Notes: generated from the sequence alone by a model not told the origin. 64,000 nt of DNA from Treponema sp. (GCA_024402695.1 JAKSTG010000010.1:1-64000), one strand, 5' to 3'. Counted from the stretch's first letter, positions 33,012 through 43,087 are shown. Numbers and translations: made by a program.

Positions 33012-34349
33012 ATGAAGCGTTTCTTTTTTGTTTTATTGCTGGCAATTTTTATAAGCCCCCTGATATTCTCGGAGGAATTCTCTTTTGATGATCCCAAATG
33101 GAAGTTAAACGGTAAGATAAGGATTCCAAAAGTCCCTGAGAACTGTATAAGCGGGGCCTGGAATGGAAATGATTATGTTTACGGCGGAAGTTTTTCTCCT
33201 TCCTTTTGGAATAAACATCTGGTTCTTGATGTAAAAGGGGGGAACCTTTCCCTTTCTGGGATACTTTCCCTCATGAACAATCCGACTCTGTCTTCTGTCG
33301 TTTCGCCCTTCAGTACGGCAGACAAAACTGTTCGGGAACTAAAGGCTTCACTTCCTGACGGAAGTTCTTTTTCTTCAAGACAGGCTTTGTATTCTTCAAT
33401 AAAAATCGACGGCGGGAAAGCTTTTCCTGCCAGTCTCAGTTCCTCGGTCCTTTATACTGATGAAGAAACTTATGTTTTTTCTTCTGCCTTGAAGGTCAAA
33501 GCTCCGGGTAACTTGTTTCTGGATTTTCAGGCTTCAGCCGGTTCTTCTGTTCTTGATGACCGGAAAAGTGATTCCTGGTTTTCTGATAAAGGTTTTTTCA
33601 GGGAATGTGACAGGAAATCAGTTTTATCTATTCAGGGAGCAGTAAGGAAAGAATCTTTCAGCATGCTTTTTTCCGATATAGTTTACTCTGACGGATTTGG
33701 GCAGTTTATGTCTGTATACCGGGCAGATTCAGTATGGAAATACGGATCAGTTTCGGCAGTCTGGAATCCGAGTCATGGTCTCAGGACCTTTTCCGGAAAG
33801 GAACTTGATGAAAGTCTTTTTATCAAGGTTAATCTACAAGATCAGAAAAAACTGAATGGAAAGATTCCTTTCTTCTTTAAATATGGTCTTACGGTTTTCA
33901 GCCAGTCGAATCTTTCTGAAAAAGAGGATGTTCTTAAGGCGGCTCTCGGATTCCGGCTTTTCTGTGTTCTTGCAAGTCTTTCCGGTAACCTTCAGGGAGA
34001 GTTTAAAATCAGGCCGGAGGAAGACAAGACTTTTGCTGTTATATGGAAAAAAGCGACAGTTTCTTCATCGGGAACCTGGTATTTTTCGGCGGTGCAGCCT
34101 ACGTTGAAGGGGAGTTTCTGGCTTTCGCCTTCAGAAGATTATCTTTCCTGGAAAAGCGGTGAGACAGTTTCTCTTGTTCTGAACATCAGTTCCAGTCCTT
34201 CGGCAAGTTTCAGCCTTTCGGGAACTGTGAATCAGAATTCCTGGCAGTATAAAAATGCAGAACTGGAATCGGGAATAAGTTTAAAATACAAGTCAAAATT
34301 TCTTGACTTTTCAGGAAAGGTATCGTGGAGTATTGAATTTAGTCAATAA
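33012..34349 (+). CDS. Predicted outer-membrane or periplasmic beta-rich protein
   Basis: 445 residues with a clear Sec signal (FFFVLLLAIFISPLIFS-EE). Alternating amphipathic strands run to the C-terminus (SGKVSWSIEFSQ), suggesting a beta-barrel or a beta-helical surface protein. Ser and Phe are abundant. There is no ribosome site. A TTGCCT box lies 19 bases upstream of TATTAC, which ends 5 bases before the ATG, so this may be another leaderless transcript. No family is recognised. The promoter of the next gene overlaps its last codons. Confidence 0.65.
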   Translation: MKRFFFVLLLAIFISPLIFSEEFSFDDPKWKLNGKIRIPKVPENCISGAWNGNDYVYGGSFSPSFWNKHLVLDVKGGNLSLSGILSLMNNPTLSSVVSPFSTADKTVRELKASLPDGSSFSSRQALYSSIKIDGGKAFPASLSSSVLYTDEETYVFSSALKVKAPGNLFLDFQASAGSSVLDDRKSDSWFSDKGFFRECDRKSVLSIQGAVRKESFSMLFSDIVYSDGFGQFMSVYRADSVWKYGSVSAVWNPSHGLRTFSGKELDESLFIKVNLQDQKKLNGKIPFFFKYGLTVFSQSNLSEKEDVLKAALGFRLFCVLASLSGNLQGEFKIRPEEDKTFAVIWKKATVSSSGTWYFSAVQPTLKGSFWLSPSEDYLSWKSGETVSLVLNISSSPSASFSLSGTVNQNSWQYKNAELESGISLKYKSKFLDFSGKVSWSIEFSQ

Positions 34350-34361
34350 AATTACTAAAAT
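34333..34361 (+). promoter_or_regulatory. Promoter of the EF-G gene
   Basis: TTGAAT (34333-34338), a 17-base spacer and TAAAAT (34356-34361). The leader of about 37 bases carries an AGAGGTAA ribosome site, so this highly expressed gene is not leaderless. Confidence 0.6.
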
Positions 34362-34404
34362 AGAGTACTCAAACTGAAAATATTTTATTTTAAGAGGTAA
34401 TATT

Positions 34405-36501
34405 ATGGCTTTTGATATTTCTAAAATGAGAAATATCGGTATCAGTGCCCACATTGACTCTGGTAAAACAACAACAACAGAACGTATTCTGTTCTACTGT
34501 AACAAGATCCACCAGATTCATGAAGTTCGCGGAAAGGACGGTGTTGGTGCTGTTATGGACTCAATGGAACTGGAACGTGAACGTGGTATCACAATTCAGT
34601 CAGCAGCAACACAGGTTCAGTGGAAAGACTACACAATCAACGTTATCGACACTCCGGGCCACGTTGACTTCACTGTAGAAGTTGAACGCTCACTCCGCGT
34701 TCTCGACGGTGCTATCATGATTCTTTGTGCCGTTGCCGGTGTTCAGTCACAGTCAATCACTGTTGACCGTCAGCTGAAACGTTATCATGTACCTCGCATC
34801 GCATTTGTTAACAAATGTGACCGCCAGGGTGCTAACCCAATCCGCGTATGTGGACAGATTCGTGAAAAACTCGGACTTAACGCTCACATGATGGAACTTC
34901 CAATCGGTCTTGAAGACAAACTTGAAGGTGTTGTTGACCTGGTTGGAATGAAAGCACTGTACTTCGAAGGAAACAGTGGTGAAGAAGTTATCGTAAAAGA
35001 TATTCCAGCTGACATGGTTGATCAGGCAAACCAGTACCGTGAAGAACTCATGGATGCTGTTTCTATGTTTGATGATTCACTCATGGAAGACATCATGGAA
35101 AAAGGATACAACGACCTGGACGAAGCAAAAGTTATCGCAGCTATCCGTAAGGGTACACTCGCTGAACAGTTTGTAGGTGTATTCTGTGGTTCAGCTCACG
35201 CTAACAAAGGTATTCAGCCACTTCTCGACGGTGTTCTCCGTTACCTCCCAGCTCCAGATGAAGTTGAAAACGTTGCTCTTGACCTGGACAACAATGAAGC
35301 AGAAGTTAAACTGGAATGTCGTGAAGGTAAACCATGTGTTGCCCTCGGATTCAAACTTGATGACGGACAGTACGGTCAGCTTACTTACACACGTATCTAC
35401 CAGGGAAAAATCAAGAAGGGTGAAGAACTCTACAATACACGTACAAAGAAAAAGTTCAAGGTTGGACGTCTTGTACGTATGAACGCTGCAGCAATGGAAG
35501 ATATCAACGAAGGTGTTCCTGGAGATATCGTTGCTCTGTTCGGTGTTGACTGTGCATCTGGTGATACATTCGTTGACGGCGACATCAACTACTCAATGGC
35601 ATCTATGTACGTTCCAGAACCTGTTATTTCTTACTCTATTACTCCAAAAGACAAACAGGCTGCTATGCAGATGTCTAAAGCTCTTAACCGCTTTACAAAA
35701 GAAGACCCAACATTCCGTGTATACACAGACCCTGAATCTAATGAAACAATCATTAAGGGTATGGGTGAACTTCACCTTGACGTTTACGTTGAACGTATGC
35801 GCCGTGAATACAAATGTGAAGTTATCACAGGTGCTCCACAGGTTGCTTACCGTGAATCAATCACAGCTCCAGCAGACTTCAACTACACACACAAAAAACA
35901 GACTGGTGGTTCTGGTCAGTACGGTCGTGTAGCAGGTATCATGGAACCAATCACAGAAAAAGACTACGAATTCGTAGACGCAATTAAGGGTGGTGCTATT
36001 CCTAACGAATACATCCCATCTTGTGACAAAGGTTTCCAGAAAGCAATGAAAGAAGGTTCACTCATTGGTGCTCCAATCGTAGGTGTTAAAATGACAATCA
36101 ATGATGGTCAGTACCACCCGGTTGACTCTAACGATAACGCATTCCAGATTGCAGCTATTGGTGCTTTCCGTGAAGCTTACGCAAAAGCAAAACCAGTTAT
36201 TCTTGAACCAGTTATGAAAGTTCAGATTGCAGCTCCAAACGAATTCCAGGGTGCTATTTTCGGTCTTATCAACCAGCGCCGTGGTGTAATCGTAGATTCT
36301 GGAGATGAAAACGGAACAACAACTGTAAACTCTGAAGTTCCACTTTCAGAAATGTTCGGATTCTCTACAATCCTGCGTTCTTCTACACAGGGTAAAGGTG
36401 AATTCACAATGGAATTCGAAAAATATGGTAAAGTTCCAAACGCAGTTGCTGATGAACTCGTAAAGAAATACCAGGAAGCAAAAAAAGCTAAAGCTAACTA
36501 A
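34405..36501 (+). CDS. fusA: Elongation factor G, spirochaete/mitochondrial-type (spdEFG1-like)
   Basis: A 698-residue ribosomal translocase GTPase. G1 is AHIDSGKTT, the switch I/II region is RGITIQSAA ... DTPGHVDFT, and G4 is [10 protein letters not shown]. Domains II-V follow, with the domain IV tip near [13 protein letters not shown]. Features such as Asp-Ser in G1 and [26 protein letters not shown] place it, as I recall the classification, with the spdEFG/mtEFG branch found in spirochaetes, planctomycetes and mitochondria. It has AAT- and ACA-rich strongly biased codon use typical of abundant proteins, its own promoter and a strong terminator. Confidence 0.93.
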   Translation: MAFDISKMRNIGISAHIDSGKTTTTERILFYCNKIHQIHEVRGKDGVGAVMDSMELERERGITIQSAATQVQWKDYTINVIDTPGHVDFTVEVERSLRVLDGAIMILCAVAGVQSQSITVDRQLKRYHVPRIAFVNKCDRQGANPIRVCGQIREKLGLNAHMMELPIGLEDKLEGVVDLVGMKALYFEGNSGEEVIVKDIPADMVDQANQYREELMDAVSMFDDSLMEDIMEKGYNDLDEAKVIAAIRKGTLAEQFVGVFCGSAHANKGIQPLLDGVLRYLPAPDEVENVALDLDNNEAEVKLECREGKPCVALGFKLDDGQYGQLTYTRIYQGKIKKGEELYNTRTKKKFKVGRLVRMNAAAMEDINEGVPGDIVALFGVDCASGDTFVDGDINYSMASMYVPEPVISYSITPKDKQAAMQMSKALNRFTKEDPTFRVYTDPESNETIIKGMGELHLDVYVERMRREYKCEVITGAPQVAYRESITAPADFNYTHKKQTGGSGQYGRVAGIMEPITEKDYEFVDAIKGGAIPNEYIPSCDKGFQKAMKEGSLIGAPIVGVKMTINDGQYHPVDSNDNAFQIAAIGAFREAYAKAKPVILEPVMKVQIAAPNEFQGAIFGLINQRRGVIVDSGDENGTTTVNSEVPLSEMFGFSTILRSSTQGKGEFTMEFEKYGKVPNAVADELVKKYQEAKKAKAN

Positions 36502-36523
36502 TTAGTTTGACTGCTTCTTAATC

Positions 36524-36556
36524 GAAGGCTCCCGTTCGGGAGCCTTCTTTTTTTTT
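36524..36556 (+). terminator. Rho-independent terminator after EF-G
   Basis: GAAGGCTCCCG pairs with CGGGAGCCTTC around a TT loop (36524-36547), followed by nine T's. Confidence 0.93.
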
Positions 36557-36580
36557 ACTTTTCTACAAAATCTCCAACTC

Positions 36581-36609
36581 TTGTCTTTAAATCCAACAAA
36601 CCTTATAGT
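36581..36609 (+). promoter_or_regulatory. Promoter of the RecA-like / TIGR03546 / TIGR03545 unit
   Basis: TTGTCT (36581-36586), a 17-base spacer and TATAGT (36604-36609), followed by an AAGGAG ribosome site and the ATG at 36630. Confidence 0.55.
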
Positions 36610-36629
36610 TATATGATAAGGAGAAATAT

Positions 36630-37289
36630 ATGGAAAAGCAGGATTTGATTGACTTGAGCCCTGTACGCATTTTCGATGCAGCAACAGAAGGTGGACTTAA
36701 AGCAGGAGAATTAGGACTTGTTACAGCAAAAAAGGGGCTTGGAAAGACTTCAGTTCTTGTTCAGTTTGCAATTGATTCCCTTTTAAATGACAAGCACCTG
36801 GTTCATATTTCATTCGATCAGCATTCTTCAAACGTCATTGCCTGGTACGACAGCATTCTTGCAGAAATTGCAAAGAAGAAGCATATAAAGATTTCAGACA
36901 TTGCCGGTGACATTGTTCGCGAAAGAACAATTCTTAATTTTAATCAGGAAAATTTTACACTTCCAAAAGTTGTGGCAACAATCAAAGCTCTTAACGACGG
37001 AGGAATCAACGTTTCTTCAATTGTAATTGATGGCCTTGATCTTGCAAAAACTTCAAAAGAAGATTTGTCAGTAATGGAAGCCTTTGTAAAAGATAACAAT
37101 ATGACAGCCTGGTTCAGTTACACCAATGAGGCTTCTGATATTGAATGTCAGCTGGATGCAGACAAGCTTGCACTCTTCGGAAAAGTAGCTCATCTTTCGG
37201 CAAACGGAAATGAACTTTTTATGACAGTTCTGAAACCTGTAGATGCAGAAATCAGATTGGATTCGAAATCAACTCTAATGACAAAATAA
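36630..37289 (+). CDS. RecA/DnaB-like P-loop ATPase, small
   Basis: 219 residues. Walker A is AKKGLGKTS (about 34-42), in a setting (LKAGELGLVTAKKGLGKTSVLVQFAIDSL) that matches the RecA/KaiC/DnaB C-terminal fold. A Walker B-like strand follows at SIVIDGLDLAK (near 133). It lacks primase-interaction, DNA-loop or zinc domains, so it is neither a replicative helicase nor RadA. It could regulate or localise the membrane proteins encoded next to it (gap of 18 bases). It starts the operon and has a typical AAGGAG site. Confidence 0.65.
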   Translation: MEKQDLIDLSPVRIFDAATEGGLKAGELGLVTAKKGLGKTSVLVQFAIDSLLNDKHLVHISFDQHSSNVIAWYDSILAEIAKKKHIKISDIAGDIVRERTILNFNQENFTLPKVVATIKALNDGGINVSSIVIDGLDLAKTSKEDLSVMEAFVKDNNMTAWFSYTNEASDIECQLDADKLALFGKVAHLSANGNELFMTVLKPVDAEIRLDSKSTLMTK

Positions 37290-37307
37290 AATAAACTGGG
37301 GGAACCG

Positions 37308-37814
37308 ATGTTCAAGAAACTGATAAAACTTCTGAAACTTTTGAATTCCAATTCAAAGGCAAGTCAGATTGCAAACTCATTTTGTATAGGACTTATTCTT
37401 GGTCTTATGCCAAAAAATAATCTTTTGTGGTTTATGATTCTTGTATTTTTTATGTTTGTTCGCATTCATAAAGCCTGCTACGGTCTTATGATCATTGTTG
37501 GGGCTCTTATTGCTCCATCACTGGATCCTCTTTTTGACAAAGTAGGTTATGCAGTTCTTACCTTTGGTCCTATGGAAAATGCTTATGCATGGCTTCTGAA
37601 CGTGCCGGTTATGGGCTTTACTAAATTCAATAATACAGTTGTTGCCGGTTCCCTTGTTTGCGGCCTTATTGCATATATTCCTGTATTCTTCCTTGCTGAA
37701 GGATTCATCTATGTCTGGAGACGTTTTGTAGCTCCTCTTCTTATTAAGTCAAAAGCAATGGCAGCCTTTTACAAGGTTCCTCTTGTTAAGAAACTTGTAG
37801 AACTTGGAAAGTAG
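37308..37814 (+). CDS. TIGR03546-type membrane protein (DUF2062-like)
   Basis: 168 residues. The pattern SKASQIANSFCIGLILGLMPKNNLLW, followed by several hydrophobic helices (LVFFMFVRI; GLMIIVGALIAPSL; VVAGSLVCGLIAYIPVFFLAEG), agrees with the TIGR03546 family as I remember it, a DUF2062-like integral membrane protein. The family is almost always next to a TIGR03545 member, as here. The joint function is unknown. The ribosome site is GGGGG at about 7 bases. Confidence 0.75.
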   Translation: MFKKLIKLLKLLNSNSKASQIANSFCIGLILGLMPKNNLLWFMILVFFMFVRIHKACYGLMIIVGALIAPSLDPLFDKVGYAVLTFGPMENAYAWLLNVPVMGFTKFNNTVVAGSLVCGLIAYIPVFFLAEGFIYVWRRFVAPLLIKSKAMAAFYKVPLVKKLVELGK

Positions 37815-37830
37815 AGGAAGGGGGAAGAAA

Positions 37831-40122
37831 ATGGCAAAAGACAAAGAACTTGAAGTAAAAGAAAAAAGCAAAAAGCCGGCTAAAGAAAAGGCTGTAAAAG
37901 AAAAGCCGGTTAAAGAAAAGAAACCAAGGGCAAAGAAAGAACCAAAAACTGTGGAAGCTGACAGCCTTCCAAAATTGTTCAGAAAAAATTATCCTGCCAA
38001 GAAATTCGAAAAGAAGATTCTCAGAAAGATTTTTATCGATTCTGACCAGAAACTTGTAAAATCAATCTATGAATTGCAGACTGATGAAACAGGAAAAGAG
38101 GTTTACGTTGTGGATCTTACAAAGAAACTTGAGGCAAAGAATGTTCAGCGTCTTAAGATCGTTGCAAAGCAGATCAAAAAGCAGAAGGGGGCATTCAAGT
38201 TTATTCCTCTTCTTGCAACTGTAATTTTCCTTGTTGCAGCAGGTATCTTTATTACTACCTTCAAAAATGTTCTTGTGAAGAAAGCTATTGTTTCTACTAT
38301 GGAAGGAATTTTCCGTGCAGAAACAAATGTGGCAAAAGTTGATCTGCAGATTTTCGGTGCTTCTATTCAGGTAAAGGGACTTCAGCAGACAAACAAGGAT
38401 AATCCAAAAACAAACCTGTTCCAGATCGAAAATCTCCAGATGGATTTTGATCTGACAGACCTCCTTCGCGGGAAATTTCATGCCGAAAAACTGGCAGTAG
38501 AAGGAGTTGCCATTGGAACAGAACGTGCCAAAGAAGGAAAACTGATTGTAAAGGCACAGAAAAAAGAAGAAAAGAAACAGGAAAGCAAGCTGGCTCAGGA
38601 TACAAAAGCCTATGCCGCAAAAGCCGGGGACAAACTTAAAAGTATGTTCGCCGCATATAATCCTGAAACAATTGTAAAAGAAATTCAGAATGATCTGCAG
38701 TCACCAAAACTTGCAAAAACTGTAGCCGATGATGTTCAGACACAGGTTGCCAAGTGGCAGGCTGCTCCTGCAAAACTGGAAAAAGATCTTAATGATTTTA
38801 CTGCCAGTGTGCAGAAAGTTGTGAATACAGACTGGTCTTCTGTTTCTGATGTTGCCGCCCTTAAGGAAGCGCTTGAAACAGTAAACAGCGCAATTACTCA
38901 GGGACAGGCTCTGTCTGATTCAATCAACTCTACAGCAAATGACATTAAGACAGATTCGGTAAAAGTTTCCGGATATTCTGCTGATATAAAGAATGCTATT
39001 GATGCAGACAGAAAACTGATCGATGACAAAGTTGCAGAAATAACACATCTTTTCAGCAAGGATGGAATTTCTGAAGTTATGAATGATGCCGTTCAGTCTA
39101 TGCTTTATGATATTACAGGTAAATATTATCCGTATATTTCAAAAGTCATGGATTTGGCAAAATCTTCAGCTTCTAAAGCATCTACAAAACCAAAGAAAGA
39201 AAAGAAACAGAAGGTTAATAGAGAAAGACTTAAGGGCCGTACAATTTACTACGGTACAGACAAAACACCAAAGCTTCTTATTGATCAGGTCGTTGCCTCT
39301 GGTTATGAAAAGGGGACAGACAAGCTTCTCTTTGAAGGTAATGCAAAGAACATTACTTCTGACCAGAATCTCATTAATAAAAACACAACCCTGGATGCAA
39401 AGTTCAACGTATTTGGAAAAGCAAACTCTGCAAGTGTTGTAATGGATACCCGCGAAAAGGCAACTGCACCATTCCTTTCTGCAAATTATAACGGATCTGG
39501 ATACCCGGTATCTGCCAATGCAGAAGTATTCAATATCAAATCAAGTTCTGACATTACAGCAATGCTTAATGCCGACAGAGACGGAAGTTTCGAAATTGGC
39601 GGAATCCTTGATATGCAGGTAAGCGAAATGACAGGTATGGATTTTGAACCTGCTGCTCTGAACAAAATCTACAAAAACAGTCTTGCAGGAATCAAGAATC
39701 TTACACTTGGCTTCGGAATCGGTATGGATGGGGACGGTGATCTGGTTGTAGAAATCAAGAACATGGACAAGCTTACACGCCAGTTGGTTGATCCTGTTGT
39801 TGCCGCTCTTTCTTCTGAACTTGCAGGTTATGCAAATACCGCAAAGGAAAGCGCAATAAAGACTCTGTCTGAGAAAACCGGAATTGCCAGTGAAAAGATT
39901 GCACAGTTCACTGATATCTCTACTGCGGTAGGTGCTTCACAGAACAAGATGAAGGAACTTCAGAATCAGATCGAAGCCAAGAAAAAGGAACTTACTGATC
40001 AGATTACTGCAAAAACAAAAGGTGCCGCAGAAGATGCTGCAAAAGAAGCTCTGAAGAAAACCGGAGTTGATACAGACAAGGTGAAGGATTCCCTTGGAGG
40101 ACTTAAAAAGCTGAAGTTCTAG
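37831..40122 (+). CDS. TIGR03545-type AsmA-like inner-membrane protein
   Basis: 763 residues from the ATG at 37831, behind GGAAGGGGGAAG; an upstream start at 37804 is less likely. It has a Lys/Glu/Pro-rich cytoplasmic N-terminus (about 1-125) and one membrane helix (FIPLLATVIFLVAAGIFITTF). A large periplasmic part starts with an AsmA-like block (VDLQIFGASIQVKGLQQTN ... ENLQMDFDLTDLLRGKFHAEKLAVEGVAIG), continues with coiled coil (about 250-450) and beta repeats, and ends in an amphipathic Lys-rich tail. AsmA-like proteins move lipids between the two membranes. The pairing with the TIGR03546 partner suggests an envelope-lipid system. Confidence 0.72.
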   Translation: MAKDKELEVKEKSKKPAKEKAVKEKPVKEKKPRAKKEPKTVEADSLPKLFRKNYPAKKFEKKILRKIFIDSDQKLVKSIYELQTDETGKEVYVVDLTKKLEAKNVQRLKIVAKQIKKQKGAFKFIPLLATVIFLVAAGIFITTFKNVLVKKAIVSTMEGIFRAETNVAKVDLQIFGASIQVKGLQQTNKDNPKTNLFQIENLQMDFDLTDLLRGKFHAEKLAVEGVAIGTERAKEGKLIVKAQKKEEKKQESKLAQDTKAYAAKAGDKLKSMFAAYNPETIVKEIQNDLQSPKLAKTVADDVQTQVAKWQAAPAKLEKDLNDFTASVQKVVNTDWSSVSDVAALKEALETVNSAITQGQALSDSINSTANDIKTDSVKVSGYSADIKNAIDADRKLIDDKVAEITHLFSKDGISEVMNDAVQSMLYDITGKYYPYISKVMDLAKSSASKASTKPKKEKKQKVNRERLKGRTIYYGTDKTPKLLIDQVVASGYEKGTDKLLFEGNAKNITSDQNLINKNTTLDAKFNVFGKANSASVVMDTREKATAPFLSANYNGSGYPVSANAEVFNIKSSSDITAMLNADRDGSFEIGGILDMQVSEMTGMDFEPAALNKIYKNSLAGIKNLTLGFGIGMDGDGDLVVEIKNMDKLTRQLVDPVVAALSSELAGYANTAKESAIKTLSEKTGIASEKIAQFTDISTAVGASQNKMKELQNQIEAKKKELTDQITAKTKGAAEDAAKEALKKTGVDTDKVKDSLGGLKKLKF

Positions 40123-40226
40123 AAAAGTCTAAGGAGTTTTACTTAAGTAGAATTCACTTTTGAATTTCAGTAAAATAAAAGTAAGTAAATAAGGCGTTTT
40201 TACGCTCTAAATATAAGGAGTTACAA

Positions 40227-41495
40227 ATGATCAAAACAGTAAAAGATGTTGATCTTAAAGGCAAACGCATCATCATGCGTGTTGACTTCAACGTACCAAT
40301 GAAGGAAGGTGTAGTACAGGATGATACTCGTATCATGGCTGCTCTCCCAACAATCAAATACATTCTGGAACAGAGCCCACGTTCTCTCGTTCTTATGAGC
40401 CACCTTGGTGATCCTAAAAAGGACGCTAAAAAAGCAGCTGAAAAAGCAGCAAAAGCAGGAAAAGAATGGACAGCTGAAGATGAAGCAAAATTCATCGAAG
40501 GCAAAAACCGCATGGCTCCTGTTGTTAAATACTTCGCAGAAAAACTTGGAAAAGAAGTTACATTCCTTCCAGATGCACTTGGACAGGCTGACGCTATTGC
40601 AAAACTCCCAGAAGGCGGAGTAGCAATGCTGGAAAATACACGTTTCCACAAAGAAGAAACATCTAAAGATGCTGCAGAACGCGACGTAATGGCAAAAGAA
40701 CTTGCTTCATACGGAGACATCTTCGTAAACGACGCTTTCGGTACAGCTCACCGCGATCAGGCTTCTACAGCTTCTATCGCTAAATTCATGGGATGTGAAT
40801 CAGTTGGTGGATTCCTCATGGAAAAAGAAGTTAAATACATCCAGCCAATGGTAACAAACCCAGAAAAACCAATGACAGCTATCATCGGTGGTGCAAAAGT
40901 ATCATCAAAAATCGCTGTTCTTGAAAGCCTTATGAAGAACGCTTCAACACTCATCGTTGGTGGTGGTATGGCTTATACATTCCTTAAAGCACAGGGACAC
41001 GAAGTTGGTCGTTCACTTGTTGAAGATGACTTCCTTGATACAGCTAAAGACCTTTTGGCTAAAGCTGCTGAAAAGAACGTAAAAATCCTTCTTCCAGTTG
41101 ACCACGTAGGTGCTGCAGAATTCGCAGACAAAGATCCAGTTGCAGTAGATGCAGTTGATCTTCCAGCTGACCTTATGGGTCTTGATGTTGGTCCAAAAAC
41201 AGTTGCTCTTTACAAAGATGCAATCCTGGCTTCTAAATCAATCGTATGGAACGGACCTGTTGGAGTATTCGAATTCGAAAACTTCGCTAAAGGAACAGAA
41301 GCTGTTGCTCGCCTCGTAGCTGAAGCTACAGGTAAAGGTGCTATGACTGTAGTTGGTGGTGGTGACTCAGTTGCTGCTGTAAACAAATTCCAGCTTGCAG
41401 ACAAAATGAGCCACGTATCAACAGGTGGTGGTGCTTCCCTCGAATTCCTCGAAGGAAAAACACTCCCAGGAATCGCCATTTTAGCTACTAAATAA
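40227..41495 (+). CDS. pgk: Phosphoglycerate kinase
   Basis: A 422-residue glycolytic enzyme (1,3-bisphosphoglycerate + ADP to 3-phosphoglycerate + ATP). Signatures are RVDFNVPMKEG at the start, LMSHLGDPK, ENTRFHKEE, FGTAHRDQAS, IIGGAKVSSKI and the C-terminal nucleotide-binding GGGDSVAAV and STGGGASLEFLEG. A Lys/Ala-rich insertion near 70-95 (KKDAKKAAEKAAKAG) lengthens one loop of the N-domain. It has a TAAGGAG ribosome site, strongly biased codons, and its own long terminator. Confidence 0.98.
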   Translation: MIKTVKDVDLKGKRIIMRVDFNVPMKEGVVQDDTRIMAALPTIKYILEQSPRSLVLMSHLGDPKKDAKKAAEKAAKAGKEWTAEDEAKFIEGKNRMAPVVKYFAEKLGKEVTFLPDALGQADAIAKLPEGGVAMLENTRFHKEETSKDAAERDVMAKELASYGDIFVNDAFGTAHRDQASTASIAKFMGCESVGGFLMEKEVKYIQPMVTNPEKPMTAIIGGAKVSSKIAVLESLMKNASTLIVGGGMAYTFLKAQGHEVGRSLVEDDFLDTAKDLLAKAAEKNVKILLPVDHVGAAEFADKDPVAVDAVDLPADLMGLDVGPKTVALYKDAILASKSIVWNGPVGVFEFENFAKGTEAVARLVAEATGKGAMTVVGGGDSVAAVNKFQLADKMSHVSTGGGASLEFLEGKTLPGIAILATK

Positions 41496-41510
41496 ACAGT
41501 TTACTGACTG

Positions 41511-41600
41511 AAAAAGGGGCTGTCCAATAAGTTCTGTCATGCTGAATTTGATTTGGAATGACATTTTGAACTTAATTTAAGGACAGCCCCTTTTTTTTAC
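41511..41600 (+). terminator. Long-stem terminator after pgk
   Basis: AAAAAGGGGCTGTCC (41511-41525) pairs with GGACAGCCCCTTTTT (41581-41595). A second stacked stem, AAGTTCTGTCAT with ATGACA and GAACTT (41529-41573), extends it, so about 85 bases can fold. A T-run follows. Confidence 0.9.
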
Positions 41601-41621
41601 TGAATTACTTCTTTATATTCA

Positions 41622-41650
41622 TTTACCACTTTGTTAAAATCAGATACAAT
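41622..41650 (+). promoter_or_regulatory. Promoter of the OFA-type transporter
   Basis: TTTACC (41622-41627), a 17-base spacer and TACAAT (41645-41650). Confidence 0.5.
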
Positions 41651-41653
41651 AGA

Positions 41654-41698
41654 TAAATAAGTAAAATAAGTAAAATAAGTAAAAAAAATAAAATAAGG
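41654..41698 (+). repeat. Short AT-rich tandem repeat in a leader
   Basis: About four to five copies of a TAAAATAAG-like 9-mer (one copy shortened, one altered by an A-run) lie between the promoter and the AAGGTGG ribosome site. Copy number could change by slippage and alter leader length. Confidence 0.7.
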
Positions 41699-41710
41699 TG
41701 GTTATATCAA

Positions 41711-43057
41711 ATGGAAAACACAACAAAAGGCGGATGGCGCGCCAACAAATGGGTTAGAGCCGCTATTCCTGGTCTTCTGCTTCACTGCAGTATTGGTACA
41801 GTTTACTGCTGGTCTTATGTTTCTACAGGAATTGCAAGTCAGATTGGTTTCGAAGTTTCTACTGTAAACTGGGCTTTCAGTCTTGCTATTCTCTTCCTCG
41901 GATTGTCAGCAGCTTTCCTTGGTAACGTAGTTGAAAAAGATATTCACAAGTCTTCACTTATTGCTACGATTTGTTTTGCAGCAGGTATGATTGGTACAGG
42001 TCTTTTTGTAAAACTTGGTACTAACGCTTACAATGGTGGAGCTGGTACACCAAGTGTTCTGGCTCTTATCGGTATTTTCGTTTCTTACGGTTTCATCATG
42101 GGTGTTGGACTTGGTACAGGTTACCTTTCACCAGTTAAGACACTTATGCTGTGGTTCCAGGATCGCAAAGGTCTGGCAACTGGTCTTGCTGTAGCAGGAT
42201 TCGGTGCTGCTAAAGCTATCGGTGCTCCAATCATGGAAGAAATGCAGAAACACATGGCTATCGACAAGATGTTCTATATCCTTGGTGCTGTTTACTTCGT
42301 AATGATGTTTGTTGGACACCTTCTTCTTGCAAAACCTGCTGACTGGCATGAACCTTCAGGAAATGAAAAGAAACCAACAATCATGGAAGTTCTTAAAACA
42401 AAACCTATGGGCAACTACGTTGGAATCTGGCTTATGTTCTTCCTGAACATTACTTGTGGTCTTGCTATCATTTCTTATGAAAAACAGCTTTTCATCACAA
42501 CTGGATTTGTAGCTCTGGCAGGTACTCTTGGTGCTATTTCTGCTGTATTCAATGCAGGTGGTCGTCTTGGATTCTCTGCATGGGCTGATACAATGAAAGA
42601 CAGAAACACAATCTACAAGATGATTTTCATTCTTTCTATCGTATTCACAGCACTGGTACTGGTAACAAACGGTATCGTTAATGCTAAAGATAATGCTTTC
42701 ATTGCAATCATCGTTATCTGTCTGATCATGGTTGTAAACGCAGGATACGGCGGAGGATTCTCTAACGTTCCAACACTTCTTTCAGACCACTACGGAATGG
42801 GATCAATTTCTGCTATCCACGGAATTACACTTTCAGCATGGGGATTCGCTGGTATTGCAGGTCCACAGCTGGCAGCTTTCATCATCAAACATTTTGGTGG
42901 TGATGTACAGAAAATCGAATACCATGGAAAAATGATGTCTATCAACCCTGTTGGTATGCAGAGAATTCTGGTAGCTACACTGGTTCTTTACGTTGTAGCT
43001 CTTCTGCTTTCACTCTTCCTGGTTCGCAAATCTGGAAAAGCTGCAGAAAACAAATAA
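41711..43057 (+). CDS. Major facilitator transporter, OFA (oxalate/formate antiporter) family
   Basis: 448 residues and about 12 membrane helices. The opening RWVRAAIPGLLLHCSIGTVYCWSY-type segment, the loop GTGYLSPVKTLMLWFQDRKGLATGLAVAGFGAAKAIGAP and the late GYGGGFSNVPTLLSDHYGMGSISAIHG are typical of the OFA subfamily, which exchanges small mono- or dicarboxylates such as oxalate and formate or takes up pyruvate or lactate. The substrate cannot be read from the sequence. The gene stands alone between two terminators, with its own promoter and repeat-containing leader. Confidence 0.88.
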   Translation: MENTTKGGWRANKWVRAAIPGLLLHCSIGTVYCWSYVSTGIASQIGFEVSTVNWAFSLAILFLGLSAAFLGNVVEKDIHKSSLIATICFAAGMIGTGLFVKLGTNAYNGGAGTPSVLALIGIFVSYGFIMGVGLGTGYLSPVKTLMLWFQDRKGLATGLAVAGFGAAKAIGAPIMEEMQKHMAIDKMFYILGAVYFVMMFVGHLLLAKPADWHEPSGNEKKPTIMEVLKTKPMGNYVGIWLMFFLNITCGLAIISYEKQLFITTGFVALAGTLGAISAVFNAGGRLGFSAWADTMKDRNTIYKMIFILSIVFTALVLVTNGIVNAKDNAFIAIIVICLIMVVNAGYGGGFSNVPTLLSDHYGMGSISAIHGITLSAWGFAGIAGPQLAAFIIKHFGGDVQKIEYHGKMMSINPVGMQRILVATLVLYVVALLLSLFLVRKSGKAAENK

Positions 43058-43087
43058 CTGATATTCAGTTTTCTTTTTGAATAAAAG

